Shown: piece by piece, positions 7,195-17,039 of the stretch
Position numbering within the stretch: the first letter of the stretch is position 1
Layout of the letters: the number at the start of each line of letters is the position of its first letter
Notes under the pieces: model-generated
The model's input: only the letters and a program-made list of their open reading frames with translations
The model's database searches: none
What the model was told of the DNA's origin: nothing
Assembly: GCA_021783175.1 (NCBI GenBank)
Contig: JAJXUF010000026.1
Span: 1-35,438 of the forward strand
DNA: 35,438 nt
Direction: 5' to 3'
Source: Pseudomonadota bacterium
GTDB taxonomy: Bacteria; Pseudomonadota; Gammaproteobacteria; Acidiferrobacterales; UBA6901
Made by a program: the position numbers and the translations under genes

Positions 7195-9645
7195 ATGTCA
7201 ACAGAAGGAAGGCCCTCGTCCGTTATCGCGACCACAGCCGCGCTGCTGCTGGCGGTGTTTGCCGCGACCGGCTTGTTGCGCTGGTTGCTACCTCAGTCCA
7301 GTAGCATTCAATTGCTGGCAAACTATTCGGCGGCGTCACCGGCGATCGATCTATGTTTCGTCCTGATCGGCCTCGCCCTGTTGCTACCCGTCGGTCGTCC
7401 GCGCCTGCGGCGCAACGCGCAGATCACAAGCGCCGGTCTTGTGATCATTATTGCCGCGGCATTTGCGTGTGCCGATATCACTCATCTTGCGTCAGGCTCA
7501 GGCCACAAGATTCTGCATCATTGGCTTGTCGCCGGCGCATTCACCCCTTCTAGCCAGATGCCGCTGGATGCGGCAGTTGAGTTCGTGGCGAGTGGGCTGG
7601 CAATCTTATTTCTGCAACTGGAAAAGAGTAGATCGGCGCGCATCACCTGCCAGGCCCTGATCCTGATTGTTCTTGTAATGGGTGTCAGCGGTGTTTTCAT
7701 TAAAATCCTGAATCTTAATTTGCTGTACGACTGGTATGGTGCCATGCGCATGACGCCCGCCACCGTCGGCGGCTTTCTCGCAACAGGCGTCGCTCCGGCA
7801 GGCACATGGGTCAGCGCCCACCAAGGGTTGACCTTCTATCGGCGGTATGAAAGCGAAAAAATAAGTCTCGTCGGTGGCACCATCATGATCGCTATTGCCA
7901 TAGCGACCGGCGTCGGCACTTTTGCATTGTCGCAGCGCAAGACGGAGGCGGTCCTGGCCCATGAGCTTGGGCTGACGCTGCATAGCCGCGTGGACTTCTT
8001 CGCCCAGATGATCAAAGAAAGCGAAACGGACGCGCGCTTCATCGTCACCCGTCCGGCCCTGATCAGCAACCTCGAGAAACTCGAGGCGCATCCATACGAT
8101 CGAAAGGCTTTCGCCGCTCTGCAAACCGCCGTGCACAGCTTCGTCGATTTCGACTACGATGCCGCCACGCTATATGACAGCAGGCACAATGTGATCGCAC
8201 ATGCCGGCATGTTTGTGCGCTCACCTTCAGCCGATGTGGAGCTAAGTTCGCCACACGCGGGGCACCTGCTGTGGCATGGCGAATTCCTGTTTCGCACGTT
8301 TTTGCCTATGAAAAGTGCTGGGCGCATCATCGGTTATGCCGAGCTGGAACGGCCGCTTCCCTATCTCGCCAAAATGTTTCAGGACTTTCGCGGCCTTGGA
8401 TCGACAACCGACATGGCAGTATGTTCGCTGTTTGGACATGAGATGTTGTGTTTCCCCTTGCGAAACGAGTCTCACGCGGGGATTTACCAGGAGGCGAACT
8501 ACCCGTCGTCATTGCCCATGAAGCGGGCATTGGCCGGGCAGACCGGAGTGATCACCACCAAGGACTATCGCAATAAGACGGTCATTGCCGCCTATGGGCC
8601 GATCGATGATCTCGGGCTCGGAATGGTTCTGAAAATTGATACCGCCGAGCTGTACGATCCTATCCGCAAGCCGCTAGAGCACACCATTCCGCTTCTGCTG
8701 TTGCTGATTGTGGTTGGTACTTTCCTGCTGCGCTGGCAGGTGACGCCGCTCGTGCGCAGGCTCATACAATCGGAACGCGAGTCACGTAACATGCGCCGTG
8801 CACTGGAAAGTGTTGTCGATGGAGTGTCGCAACTCGACTCGCACGGCAGATTTCTTGCAGTTGGCGGTAGATATGCCGGACATCTCGGGTACACAACCAG
8901 CGAGTTGATCGGCAAGGACTGTAGCGTCATCGTTCACCCCGATGATCGAAATGCGATGCGCAGAGGCTTCGAGCAGATGCAGCGCGAGGGTCGTGCTGAA
9001 ATCGAAGCGCGTGCGTTGCACAAGAACGGAAGTCAGTCGTACATCCAGATCTTCATGGTGAGCAACTACGACAAGCAAAATGATGTCGTGGGCCGTTACT
9101 GCTTCATGAAGGATATTTCGGAGCGCAAGCACGCCGAAGAGGTCCTTCAAAGCATGTCGTTCATCGACGACCTGACAGGACTGCAAAACCGGCGTGGTTT
9201 TTTCGAACTTGCGGGTGAACAACTTAAGCTGGCACGTCGGTCAAACAAGGATCTGTTGTTATTCTTTTTGGACATTGACGACATGAAGCAGATCAACGAT
9301 GAGTTTGGGCATCGTGAGGGCGATGCGGCGCTCATCGGTGTTGCGCAGGTTCTGCGCGCGACTTTTCGGGGCTCTGATGTCATTGCTCGTTTGGGCGGCG
9401 ACGAGTTTGCGGTGATTACTATGGACGCCAGCGCAGATGCGGAATCGGTCATCTCTGAGCGGATGCGCGCGAATTTGGATCATTATAATGCGTCCTCCGG
9501 TTCAGCCTATCGGCTAGGTGTCAGCGTGGGGATGGTGCGCAGCGATCCAGCGTCGGATACCTCGCTGTCGGAATTGCTGGTGAAGGCGGACCAACTCATG
9601 TATCGCAGCAAACACACGAAACTTGGTCGACTCAAGCTTAAATAG
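7195..9645 (+). CDS. Membrane-bound PAS-GGDEF diguanylate cyclase
   Basis: This is predicted to make c-di-GMP from two GTP at the inner membrane. The 816 aa begin with about seven hydrophobic segments (roughly residues 10-250), a MASE-like membrane sensor module. A probably periplasmic region (about 255-485) follows, then a further TM helix near 498-518 (IPLLLLLIVVGTFLLRW). A PAS domain lies at about 535-650 (VDGVSQLDSHGRFLAVGGRYAGHLGYT...HPDD), and the GGDEF domain at about 655-812. The active site is intact (GGDEF, G734-F738), and the I-site RGSD (R725-D728) lies exactly five residues before it, so product inhibition is expected. It lies between the CusRS-like pair and the efflux operon and may be governed by the leader at 7011-7095. 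Confidence 0.92.
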   Translation: MSTEGRPSSVIATTAALLLAVFAATGLLRWLLPQSSSIQLLANYSAASPAIDLCFVLIGLALLLPVGRPRLRRNAQITSAGLVIIIAAAFACADITHLASGSGHKILHHWLVAGAFTPSSQMPLDAAVEFVASGLAILFLQLEKSRSARITCQALILIVLVMGVSGVFIKILNLNLLYDWYGAMRMTPATVGGFLATGVAPAGTWVSAHQGLTFYRRYESEKISLVGGTIMIAIAIATGVGTFALSQRKTEAVLAHELGLTLHSRVDFFAQMIKESETDARFIVTRPALISNLEKLEAHPYDRKAFAALQTAVHSFVDFDYDAATLYDSRHNVIAHAGMFVRSPSADVELSSPHAGHLLWHGEFLFRTFLPMKSAGRIIGYAELERPLPYLAKMFQDFRGLGSTTDMAVCSLFGHEMLCFPLRNESHAGIYQEANYPSSLPMKRALAGQTGVITTKDYRNKTVIAAYGPIDDLGLGMVLKIDTAELYDPIRKPLEHTIPLLLLLIVVGTFLLRWQVTPLVRRLIQSERESRNMRRALESVVDGVSQLDSHGRFLAVGGRYAGHLGYTTSELIGKDCSVIVHPDDRNAMRRGFEQMQREGRAEIEARALHKNGSQSYIQIFMVSNYDKQNDVVGRYCFMKDISERKHAEEVLQSMSFIDDLTGLQNRRGFFELAGEQLKLARRSNKDLLLFFLDIDDMKQINDEFGHREGDAALIGVAQVLRATFRGSDVIARLGGDEFAVITMDASADAESVISERMRANLDHYNASSGSAYRLGVSVGMVRSDPASDTSLSELLVKADQLMYRSKHTKLGRLKLK

Positions 9646-9776
9646 AGGTTCCGCTCCGGACGGTTTGAGCTTGGCGGCCTCCCAGGTTCCTATTCACAGG
9701 TCTGCAGATCGCCGGCTTTTCCCGCGATTGCTAGACCGGAAGTTCCCAAATCGAGTCTTTCGTATGCGAGATGAGG

Positions 9777-9798
9777 AAGATGACAGGTCTGTCATCTT
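9777..9798. promoter_or_regulatory. CusR-box-like perfect palindrome (efflux operon operator)
   Basis: AAGATGACAG and CTGTCATCTT are perfect 10-bp inverted arms separated by GT. The core ATGACA-N4-TGTCAT and the outer AA...TT match the E. coli CusR box as I know it (AAAATGACAA, N2, TTGTCATTTT). Its centre is about 45-50 bp upstream of a possible -10 (TTTAAA near 9832), and it lies 174 bp before the efflux operon start. A CusR-like regulator is encoded 5 kb upstream, so I infer that it binds here and activates the pump. Confidence 0.75.
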
Positions 9799-9971
9799 GG
9801 TGTCAGGCCATCGTCAGCAATCAGTCGTTAGACTTTAAAGAATAGGTTTCTTGGTGGTTGTCACGCCAGGCGCAGCCTCGGGACGCAGCTGTCGCCGCGG
9901 TACCTGGCGCTGGGTTGCATCTCAACGCCGTGACAACCTTACCGCAGGGTGTTGTATCGGGAAAAGACTTC

Positions 9972-11348
9972 ATGAAATCTGTCTTTGACCGGCATTTGGT
10001 TGCAGGCCGGCCGAGCAATGCATCATGGCGCGCGTCTCCCTTTGTGATGGGAGTGCGGCGTGTGTTCCTGATTTGCTGTCTTGCGGGGATTATGTTCCCG
10101 GCGCACGCAGACCAAGGCAGCGCGCCGCTCACCCTTGGCGCTGCAATTGCCGCGAGCCTGACGCACCAGCCGGTAATTGCGGCCGCCCGAGCGCGCAGCC
10201 AGGGCGCCGGCAAGGATGAGGCGGCTGCAGCGCACGCCCTTTACCCGGCACTGTCGCTGGAGGGCGAAGATTTATTTGCCAGCACCACGAACGGTGTCCC
10301 GGACTTCGCCGCAGCCAATGGAGCACGTGAGATCACGGGTCAAATTGTCATCAATCAGCCGATCTACGATGCTCGCCTGCGTGCATCGGTGGAAGCTGCC
10401 CGTGCGAATGCCTTGTTCGCCCACTTTGCCTCACTCCGCACACGCCTTGCAGTGGTACAGGCCTGCGCGCAGGCGTTCTATTCATTGCGCTCGCGCGAAG
10501 CGGGGGTTCAAATCTGGCAGGGCACCCTCCTGCAGGTGCAGCAGTTGCTGACAGCCACGCGTGCGGGTTTTTCGGCCGGTATCCGGGCGCGCCTCGACGT
10601 CGCAAGGGCGCAGGCGCAGGTGTCCGCCGCGCAGGCGTCGTTGGCCACCGCGCAGGTTGAGCGCGACACCGCCACGCGCCTATTGTCCCTGATGACCGGG
10701 CTCGACCCCTTGCCGCCTCTTGCGCCACCGCGACCCTTGTCCGCGAAGATGTCACTACCAGATCCAGCTGGTCTGCGCCGTGCCGCGCTGTTGCAGCGCC
10801 CGGATCTGCGCATGGCCCAGGCCGATGTCATGCGCCGACGCGCGGAGCTGCAATTCGCCAAAGGCGCGAGTTGGCCACGCTTGTCACTGCGGGCGGCGTA
10901 TGGATGGGATACGTTGACCACACCTAGCAGCCGGAATGAGGGCTGGGCTGCAGGCTTGAGCATGCAGGTTCCAATCTTCGAATGGGGACGGCTGAGCGAG
11001 CGCGAAGCGGCAGCCCGCTATCGCACGCAGGCAGCCGAAGCGCAGCGCGCTGCGGCCGTATTGGCGATTGACGCCCAGATCGGAAGCGCTCTGGGCGATG
11101 CGCAAGCCGCCCTTGCAGATTTTCGTGCGAGCCATGATCTGGTACGGCAGAACGCCGACATCTACCGGATGTCACAAGAAGGGTACGCCAGCGGACGACT
11201 GAGCGGTCTCGATCTGGCGCTGGCCAGACGCGACTGGGTACACAGCCAGCTTCGCCGTGCGCAGGCGCGCTACGCCCTGCGTCTGGCATTGGTGGAGCTC
11301 GATCTGGTGACGGGAGCGTTGCCGACACAGGATGGGGGAAAACCGTGA
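9972..11348 (+). CDS. TolC-like outer-membrane efflux protein
   Basis: This is the outer-membrane channel of a tripartite efflux pump. The frame opens at 9858, but the ATG at 9972 has a purine-rich GGGAAAAG upstream; a second ATG at 10047 gives a cleaner signal peptide (MGVRRVFLICCLAGIMFPAHA, cut before DQ). From 9972 the product is 458 aa, normal for the family. It shows the duplicated outer-membrane-factor pattern: LTLGAAIAASLTHQPVI near the N-terminus, QPIYDARLRASVEAARA, long Ala/Gln-rich helices, then the second half from about LLQRPDLRMAQADV to MQVPIFEWGRLSEREAA. The Cys pair in the signal peptide is not at a lipobox, unlike lipoprotein CusC. Its stop overlaps the adaptor start (TGATG), so it is first in a three-gene operon ordered like cusC(F)BA. 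Confidence 0.9.
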   Translation: MKSVFDRHLVAGRPSNASWRASPFVMGVRRVFLICCLAGIMFPAHADQGSAPLTLGAAIAASLTHQPVIAAARARSQGAGKDEAAAAHALYPALSLEGEDLFASTTNGVPDFAAANGAREITGQIVINQPIYDARLRASVEAARANALFAHFASLRTRLAVVQACAQAFYSLRSREAGVQIWQGTLLQVQQLLTATRAGFSAGIRARLDVARAQAQVSAAQASLATAQVERDTATRLLSLMTGLDPLPPLAPPRPLSAKMSLPDPAGLRRAALLQRPDLRMAQADVMRRRAELQFAKGASWPRLSLRAAYGWDTLTTPSSRNEGWAAGLSMQVPIFEWGRLSEREAAARYRTQAAEAQRAAAVLAIDAQIGSALGDAQAALADFRASHDLVRQNADIYRMSQEGYASGRLSGLDLALARRDWVHSQLRRAQARYALRLALVELDLVTGALPTQDGGKP

Positions 11349-12388
11349 TGACCGGACGATATGACCTGCCAAGCAGAACACGGCTTGTTGCAGGGTTGTT
11401 GGCTTTCTTTTTTGTTTCGACAGCGTTCGCTGGTGACGAGGTGTTGGTTGTCGCGAATAGGACCTTCAACAATTCGCTCTCAGCCTATGCCCAGGTTCGG
11501 CCCATACAGCTGGTTAATGTGCAGACGCTGATCGACGGACAGGTAGAAGACCTGAAAGTATTGCCCGGGCAGCATGTGCGGGTGCACGAGTTGCTTGCGC
11601 GTCTGCGCGGCGTCGCGCAAGCATCGCAGAGTGCCGCCGCCAAGGCGGCCGTCGCCCAGGCGGATGGAGCCCTGGTCTTTGCGCAGCGCAATTATTCCGC
11701 CACGCGCAAGACCTATCCGGATATCAGTACACGCCAGCAACTTGAAGCGGCCCTGTCAGCCCTGATTGACGCGCAAGCCAGGCTGACTGCGGCGCAAGCC
11801 CGGCTGGCGTTGGTACATGGCGCAGCGTCGGTGACGGCGCCGGTTGCGGGCACAGTGCTTCGTCTTGCTGCCACCTCAGGTCAGGTGCTTGCAGCGGGCG
11901 CCACGCTGCTGGTCATGCAACCTGATCATGGGCTGTGGCTCAAGGCCAGTTTTTACGGCGACGACGCGCACCGCGTGTCATCGGGTATGACAGGCAAATT
12001 CTTGCCGGCCGATGGCGGTTCCGCGCTGCCAGTGCGAGTGCGCAGCGTAATCAACGAAGTTGGATCCGACGGCGGTCTCGGCGTCGGCTGTGTGCCGCTG
12101 GGCCGCGCCGATTGGACCGCCGGCGAAGCGGGGACCCTGGTCCTCGGTGGCAGTGCGAAGAGCTGGCCGGCAGTGCCCTCGCAGGCACTGATTCTGGATG
12201 CCGGGCATTGGTGGGTCGTGGTGCGCGAGGGCGGTCACTACCGCAATCAGCTCGTGACAATCGGACCGCAGGCGGACGGCTGGACGGCAATTACTCATGG
12301 CGTTAAGCCGGGCGATCATGTCGTGGCAGAACAAGCCTATGAAATTTATCACCGCGATTTTGCGCGCAACTACCAGATGCCGGATTAA
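11348..12388 (+). CDS. Periplasmic adaptor (membrane fusion) protein of RND pump
   Basis: This bridges the inner-membrane RND transporter and the outer-membrane channel. I start it at the ATG at 11348, which shares one base with the previous stop; a GTG at 11345 is an alternative. The 346-aa product has a signal peptide (to about residue 28, FVSTAFA). A lipoyl half-domain follows (QTLIDGQVEDLKVLPGQHVRVHELLARL), then a short alpha-hairpin (about 80-155) and the second lipoyl half (VTAPVAGTVLRLAATSGQVLAAGATLLVM). A beta-barrel and membrane-proximal domain come last. There is no Met-rich metal-binding N-terminus as in CusB, so the substrate cannot be read from this protein. The stop is followed directly by the transporter ATG. 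Confidence 0.9.
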   Translation: MTGRYDLPSRTRLVAGLLAFFFVSTAFAGDEVLVVANRTFNNSLSAYAQVRPIQLVNVQTLIDGQVEDLKVLPGQHVRVHELLARLRGVAQASQSAAAKAAVAQADGALVFAQRNYSATRKTYPDISTRQQLEAALSALIDAQARLTAAQARLALVHGAASVTAPVAGTVLRLAATSGQVLAAGATLLVMQPDHGLWLKASFYGDDAHRVSSGMTGKFLPADGGSALPVRVRSVINEVGSDGGLGVGCVPLGRADWTAGEAGTLVLGGSAKSWPAVPSQALILDAGHWWVVVREGGHYRNQLVTIGPQADGWTAITHGVKPGDHVVAEQAYEIYHRDFARNYQMPD

Positions 12389-15300
12389 ATGCCCATGACG
12401 TGGCTGTATGATCTTCTGCGTCGTCCTGTCCTGTGGTTTCTCCTCTATGGAGGCTTGCTCATCGCCGGCGTTTACGCGCTAGTGCATATCCCGGTCGAAG
12501 TGCTGCCACGCTTCAATTATCCGCAGATCAGTGTCGTCGTCCATTTTCCCGGCGCCACGCCGGAGGAATTGGAAACTCTTGTCGCGCGCCCCATTGAGGG
12601 ACAGCTGCTGGGCATTCCCCATCTTGCCAGCCTGCGTTCGGTGATGGCTCAGGACACTGCCAGACTTAACGCACGTTTCAGCGAAGGTACCAGCGCCGGA
12701 CAAGACCTGCAGGCCGTGCTGGGTGCGATTGACCGGGCACGCGCAGCCCTGCCGCCTGGTGTGCAGCCGTATGCGGAAATCATGGGCAATGCAACTAACG
12801 AGGTCGCCGACTACGCCCTGCAAATTCCGCCCGGCACCGCGCCTATGCTGGTCCAACGCGTCATCGAAACGCGCGTTGTGCCGGCACTGCGTGCCTTGCC
12901 GGGCGTACAACGGGTGCTCGTTTTCGGCGCCGGTCATGAGTCCTTATGGGTGCAGCCCGATCCAGGAGCCCTGCGCCACTACAACATCAGTGTGAGCGGC
13001 CTCGCGACTATCTTGAAACGATATGTCAGTCAAGGTCCCGCGGGCTACCTCGATCTCGGTCACCAGGACGTTTTCGTTGAAGCGCACGCCTTGCCACGCC
13101 ATGCCAGTGAACTTGCAGGTATTCCATTGCCGATAGCCAGCGGGCAGCGAGCGGTGCCGCTGGGCGCGGTGGCGCGCATTGTGCGTGCACCAATACCGAT
13201 TCATTCCGCCGTGGAACTGGATGGCCAGCCGAGCATAGCCATGGTGGTATTCAAACAACCGGGTGCGTCGACCTTGCCGGTAACGCGCGAAGTGGCGGCA
13301 TCATTGAAGCAGCTGGCGGGACAGTTGCCGAGCGGTGTTCACTGGATCCGCATCTATAGCCAGGGACACCTGGTGAAGCTTATCGGCGGCGATCTCAGTC
13401 GCAACCTGCTGGTCGGCGGCATTCTCTCTATCGTGGTTCTATTCTGGCTTCTCGGCACACACCGCGGAGTCTGGGTTCTCGCGGTAAGTGTCCCGCTTGC
13501 CTTGCTGATGGGAATTGCCGGGCTGTACGTGTTCGGGCAATCACTTAATCTGCTGACCTTGGGAGCATTGACGGTCGCGGTGGGGCTGCTTGCCGATGAC
13601 GGTATCATTGTGCTGGAGAGCATCTACCGGCGCTGGGAGGACGGGGACGCTCATGCTGCCGGAGTGTGGAACGGATTGCGTGACATTGCCAGTCCCGACA
13701 TTGCGGGCACGCTGACCACTTTGGCGGTTTTTCTGCCTCTGCTTTTTGCTGGCGGCCTCGCCGGCCTGTTTTTCATTCCCTTTGCCCTCGCCATGGGTCT
13801 TTCGCTGATGGCCTCGCTGCTCATATCGCTTAGCCTGATACCCGCCATGCTGGCTTTCCTCAAACCGCGCAGTCATCCTGCTCCGCCACCGGGCGCGCGC
13901 TTTCTGGACTGGCTGGCCCGCGCAAACAACAGGTTGCTGGAAATCTCGTTGCGCCGCCCGCGTACTGGACTCGGCGCCACAGTGCTGGTGTTTGTTCTGG
14001 GGCTCACGGCAATGCTATGGGTGCCGATCAATTTCCTGCCGCTGCCAAACGAAGGCGTGCTGCTGGCGAGCTTCACCTTGCCTCCGGGAAGTTCACTCGA
14101 AGACACCAAGCTGGCGGTGCAGAAAATAACTAGCGCCATGCACGCCGATCCCGCTGTAGTTCATACCTATGCGCGCATCGGATCGGCGAGTAACACGGCT
14201 TACACTGAACCCAGCTTTGGTGGTGAGATTTCCGTAACCTTGCGGCGCAGCGTGCACGCCAGTGCCCTTGATCAGATTGCCGCGCGCCTCATGCGCGAGT
14301 CAGCCCTGCCGGGTGTGCAGATGAGCGTCGATACCCCTACTGTGGAACGCGTGGGAGAAAGCCTGTCGGGATTGCCGCAACCTTTTGTGCTAACTGTCTT
14401 CGGACCGCAACTCGCCGAGCTGCGCCGCATTTCCGCGCAGATCGTGGCGCGCCTCAAGCCGGACGGCTCCTTGAGCGATATCTTCAATAACGATGCGTAC
14501 CCCGTGACCCAGTTGCGCATCACACCGCGCGCGGCGGCCCTGGCAGCTTACGGCTTGACTCCGGAGGGTCTCTTTCGCCAGATCCAACCGGCACTCGGCG
14601 GTGAGGTGTTGGCGCAGATTCCACAGGGTAACTATGCGGTTGATCTTTACCTGCGCCTGGCCGGAGTCTCACATCTTGGCCTGAATGACCTGCGCGCGCT
14701 GCTGCTCAAGACGGCAAATGGCTGGACTCCTCTCGGCCAGCTTGCTGACGTGCGGTTTATTACCGGGCCAAATCAGATACGCCATATCGATGGTGCGCGC
14801 GCCTTGCAGATTCTGGCTACGCCCACCGGACCGCTGGGCAGCACGATAGCCAAGGCGCGACAGGCGCTGCGCGGTTTGCAGCTTCCGCCGGGTTATCGCT
14901 TCACTTTCGGTGGGCTTTTTCCGCAACTCGAGAAAGCTGCCCTGGCGCTCGGACTGGCGGCCATCGGGGCGCTGGTCATCATCCTCGGCATTCTCGTTGT
15001 GCAATTCGATGGGCTCATCATTCCTTTTCTGCTGCTGCTGGAGATGCCGCTTGCATTCGGTGGCGGCGCACTGGCTTTGGGATTAAGCCGCATCGGTATG
15101 AATGCCACCGGGCTGATCGGATTCCTGACGCTCATCGGAGTCTGCCTGAATCACGGCATCGTGCTCTTGCACCGGGCGCGCAAGGCAGAGCAACGTGGTA
15201 TGGATAGGGAGAGCGCAGTTCGCGAGGCTGTTGCTGTGCGCTTCCGGCCAATCGTATTGACCACTCTGACAGCTGTGCTGGGTATGTTGCCAACAGCCCT

Positions 15301-15436
15301 GGGCTGGGGGCTCGGGGCGCAGCCGGAGCAGGGGCTCGCGGTAGTTATCCTTGGCGGGGTTCTGTGGGCTTCACTGCTCAGCACCAACCTTATTCCCGCA
15401 CTTTATCTGCACTGGGCTGCGAAACGCTCAGGATGA
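12389..15436 (+). CDS. RND-family efflux transporter (inner membrane)
   Basis: This is the proton-driven pump of the tripartite system, 1015 aa with the duplicated RND layout. TM1 is near residues 13-31. A large periplasmic loop (about 32-335) begins IPVEVLPRFNYPQISV. TM2-6 follow, then TM7, a second loop, and TM8-12. TM4 carries D403, D404 and E410 (LLADDGIIVLES), the proton-relay acidic residues. In TM10 the segment GVCLNHGIVLLHRARK has Asn where AcrB has the relay Lys, as in several CzcA/HAE-like members. The family could be heavy-metal or hydrophobe efflux. The CusC-B-A gene order and CusR-type operator favour metal export, but the loops are not rich in Met or His. It begins directly after the adaptor stop. 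Confidence 0.92.
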   Translation: MPMTWLYDLLRRPVLWFLLYGGLLIAGVYALVHIPVEVLPRFNYPQISVVVHFPGATPEELETLVARPIEGQLLGIPHLASLRSVMAQDTARLNARFSEGTSAGQDLQAVLGAIDRARAALPPGVQPYAEIMGNATNEVADYALQIPPGTAPMLVQRVIETRVVPALRALPGVQRVLVFGAGHESLWVQPDPGALRHYNISVSGLATILKRYVSQGPAGYLDLGHQDVFVEAHALPRHASELAGIPLPIASGQRAVPLGAVARIVRAPIPIHSAVELDGQPSIAMVVFKQPGASTLPVTREVAASLKQLAGQLPSGVHWIRIYSQGHLVKLIGGDLSRNLLVGGILSIVVLFWLLGTHRGVWVLAVSVPLALLMGIAGLYVFGQSLNLLTLGALTVAVGLLADDGIIVLESIYRRWEDGDAHAAGVWNGLRDIASPDIAGTLTTLAVFLPLLFAGGLAGLFFIPFALAMGLSLMASLLISLSLIPAMLAFLKPRSHPAPPPGARFLDWLARANNRLLEISLRRPRTGLGATVLVFVLGLTAMLWVPINFLPLPNEGVLLASFTLPPGSSLEDTKLAVQKITSAMHADPAVVHTYARIGSASNTAYTEPSFGGEISVTLRRSVHASALDQIAARLMRESALPGVQMSVDTPTVERVGESLSGLPQPFVLTVFGPQLAELRRISAQIVARLKPDGSLSDIFNNDAYPVTQLRITPRAAALAAYGLTPEGLFRQIQPALGGEVLAQIPQGNYAVDLYLRLAGVSHLGLNDLRALLLKTANGWTPLGQLADVRFITGPNQIRHIDGARALQILATPTGPLGSTIAKARQALRGLQLPPGYRFTFGGLFPQLEKAALALGLAAIGALVIILGILVVQFDGLIIPFLLLLEMPLAFGGGALALGLSRIGMNATGLIGFLTLIGVCLNHGIVLLHRARKAEQRGMDRESAVREAVAVRFRPIVLTTLTAVLGMLPTALGWGLGAQPEQGLAVVILGGVLWASLLSTNLIPALYLHWAAKRSG

Positions 15437-15513
15437 TCGCATGGCTGCACCTGCTTCCGACCTGACACTGGGAGCGTCTTGCCAATAGCTGCAATTTTGC
15501 TGTGTTACGACAT

Positions 15514-17010
15514 TCAATGCGTCGGCATGACCAGTCCGCCGCCACGTTCGTCAGTGGCCGGCCAGCGGGTCGTTACAACCTTGGTGCGAGTGTAGAAATT
15601 CACTCCTTCCATTCCGTGCACGTGCAAGTCGCCGAAAAGGGACGCCTTCCAGCCGCCAAATGAGAAAAATGCCATTGGTACCGGTATCGGAACGTTCACG
15701 CCGACCATTCCGACTTCGATTTCGTGCTCGAAGCGGCGAGCATGGTAGCCGGAGCGCGTGAATATGGCGGTGCCGTTGCCATACGGGTTGTCGTTGATGA
15801 GGCGTATTGCAGCGTCCAGATTGTCGACGCGCAGCACGATGAGCACTGGTCCGAAGATCTCCTCACGGTAAATTTGCATGTCCGCCGTGACGTGGTCGAA
15901 CAGCGTGGGACCGAGATAAAATCCACGCGCATGTCCGTGTGCTGCGAGCGCGCGGCCGTCAAGTGCCAGTAGCGCGCCGGCGGCAACGCCACTATCGATG
16001 TAGCTTTGTACCCTGTCTCGATGGACTGCGGTAATGAGCGGTCCCATATCTACATCAGGCATCGTGCCAGGTCCGACTTTGAGGCGCGCAGCATTTTCCT
16101 TGAGTAACTGCACCAGCGGATCAGCTACCTCACCCACCGCCACCACAGCCGAAATTGCCATGCAGCGCTCGCCTGCCGAGCCGTAGGCCGAGCCGACCAG
16201 CGCGTCGGCCGTGAACCTGAGATTGGCGTCGGGCATGACCACCGCGTGATTTTTGGCGCCGCCCAGCGCCTGAACACGCTTGCCATGGTGCGCTGCGGTT
16301 TCGTAAATATGTTTTGCCACAGGGGTCGAGCCGACGAAGGAGATGGCGTTCACTCCCGGGTGTCGCAGCAGCGCGTCGACCGCCTCCTTGTCCCCGGGAA
16401 CGACATTGAACACGCCATTCGGCAGACCGGCCTCGTGGAAAAGCTGCGCCATGCGCAGACTGGCCGACGGTACTTTCTCCGATGGTTTCAGGATGAACGT
16501 GTTGCCGCAGGCTATGGCTACGGGAAACATCCACAACGGCACCATGACCGGAAAGTTGAATGGCGTGATGCCGGCACAGACGCCGACCGGCTGCAGCAGC
16601 GAGTGACAATCCACGCCGCGGCCGACATCTTCGGCTTGATCGCCTTTCAGAAGATGCGGAATACCGCTGGCAAATTCGATCACTTCGATTCCGCGTTGCA
16701 GTGAGCCTGCGGCATCCAGCAGGGTCTTGCCATGCTCCTCGCTCACCAGGCGTACAATTTCCTCGCGCTGCTGTTCCATAAGCTCGCGGAATCGCATAAG
16801 CACGCGCGCGCGCCGTAATGGGGTTGTCTCGCGCCAGGCGGGATAAGCAGTGCGTGCGGCGCTCACCGCCTTATCGATATCGGCCGCGTTGGCCAATGGA
16901 ACGCGACGGATTACTTCGCCGCTGGCAGGGTCAAAGACATCCCCGAGGCGCTGCCCGAGGCTTGGCGTGGGACGACCGTTGATCCAAAGTGACAGGACAG
17001 GTTGAGTCAT
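15514..17010 (-). CDS. mmsA: Methylmalonate/malonate semialdehyde dehydrogenase (CoA-acylating)
   Basis: This is an NAD-dependent aldehyde dehydrogenase that turns methylmalonate semialdehyde into propionyl-CoA (or malonate semialdehyde into acetyl-CoA) with release of CO2, in valine, inositol or beta-alanine catabolism. The 498 aa match the MmsA subfamily throughout: FNFPVMVPLWMFPVAIACGNTF, LKPSEKVPSA, ALGGAKNHAVVMPDA, the nucleophile C283 in GSAGERCMAIS, EEIFGPVL and C-terminal GGWKASLFGDLHVHG. The ATG at 17010 is 29 nt after lutC on the same strand, so it is probably the last gene of a lutABC-mmsA operon. The pairing is unusual and suggests shared use in organic-acid breakdown; that is inference. 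Confidence 0.92.
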   Translation of the reverse strand: MTQPVLSLWINGRPTPSLGQRLGDVFDPASGEVIRRVPLANAADIDKAVSAARTAYPAWRETTPLRRARVLMRFRELMEQQREEIVRLVSEEHGKTLLDAAGSLQRGIEVIEFASGIPHLLKGDQAEDVGRGVDCHSLLQPVGVCAGITPFNFPVMVPLWMFPVAIACGNTFILKPSEKVPSASLRMAQLFHEAGLPNGVFNVVPGDKEAVDALLRHPGVNAISFVGSTPVAKHIYETAAHHGKRVQALGGAKNHAVVMPDANLRFTADALVGSAYGSAGERCMAISAVVAVGEVADPLVQLLKENAARLKVGPGTMPDVDMGPLITAVHRDRVQSYIDSGVAAGALLALDGRALAAHGHARGFYLGPTLFDHVTADMQIYREEIFGPVLIVLRVDNLDAAIRLINDNPYGNGTAIFTRSGYHARRFEHEIEVGMVGVNVPIPVPMAFFSFGGWKASLFGDLHVHGMEGVNFYTRTKVVTTRWPATDERGGGLVMPTH

Positions 17011-17039
17011 GGCGCCCTCCAGGTTTGGCCATGCGGCGC

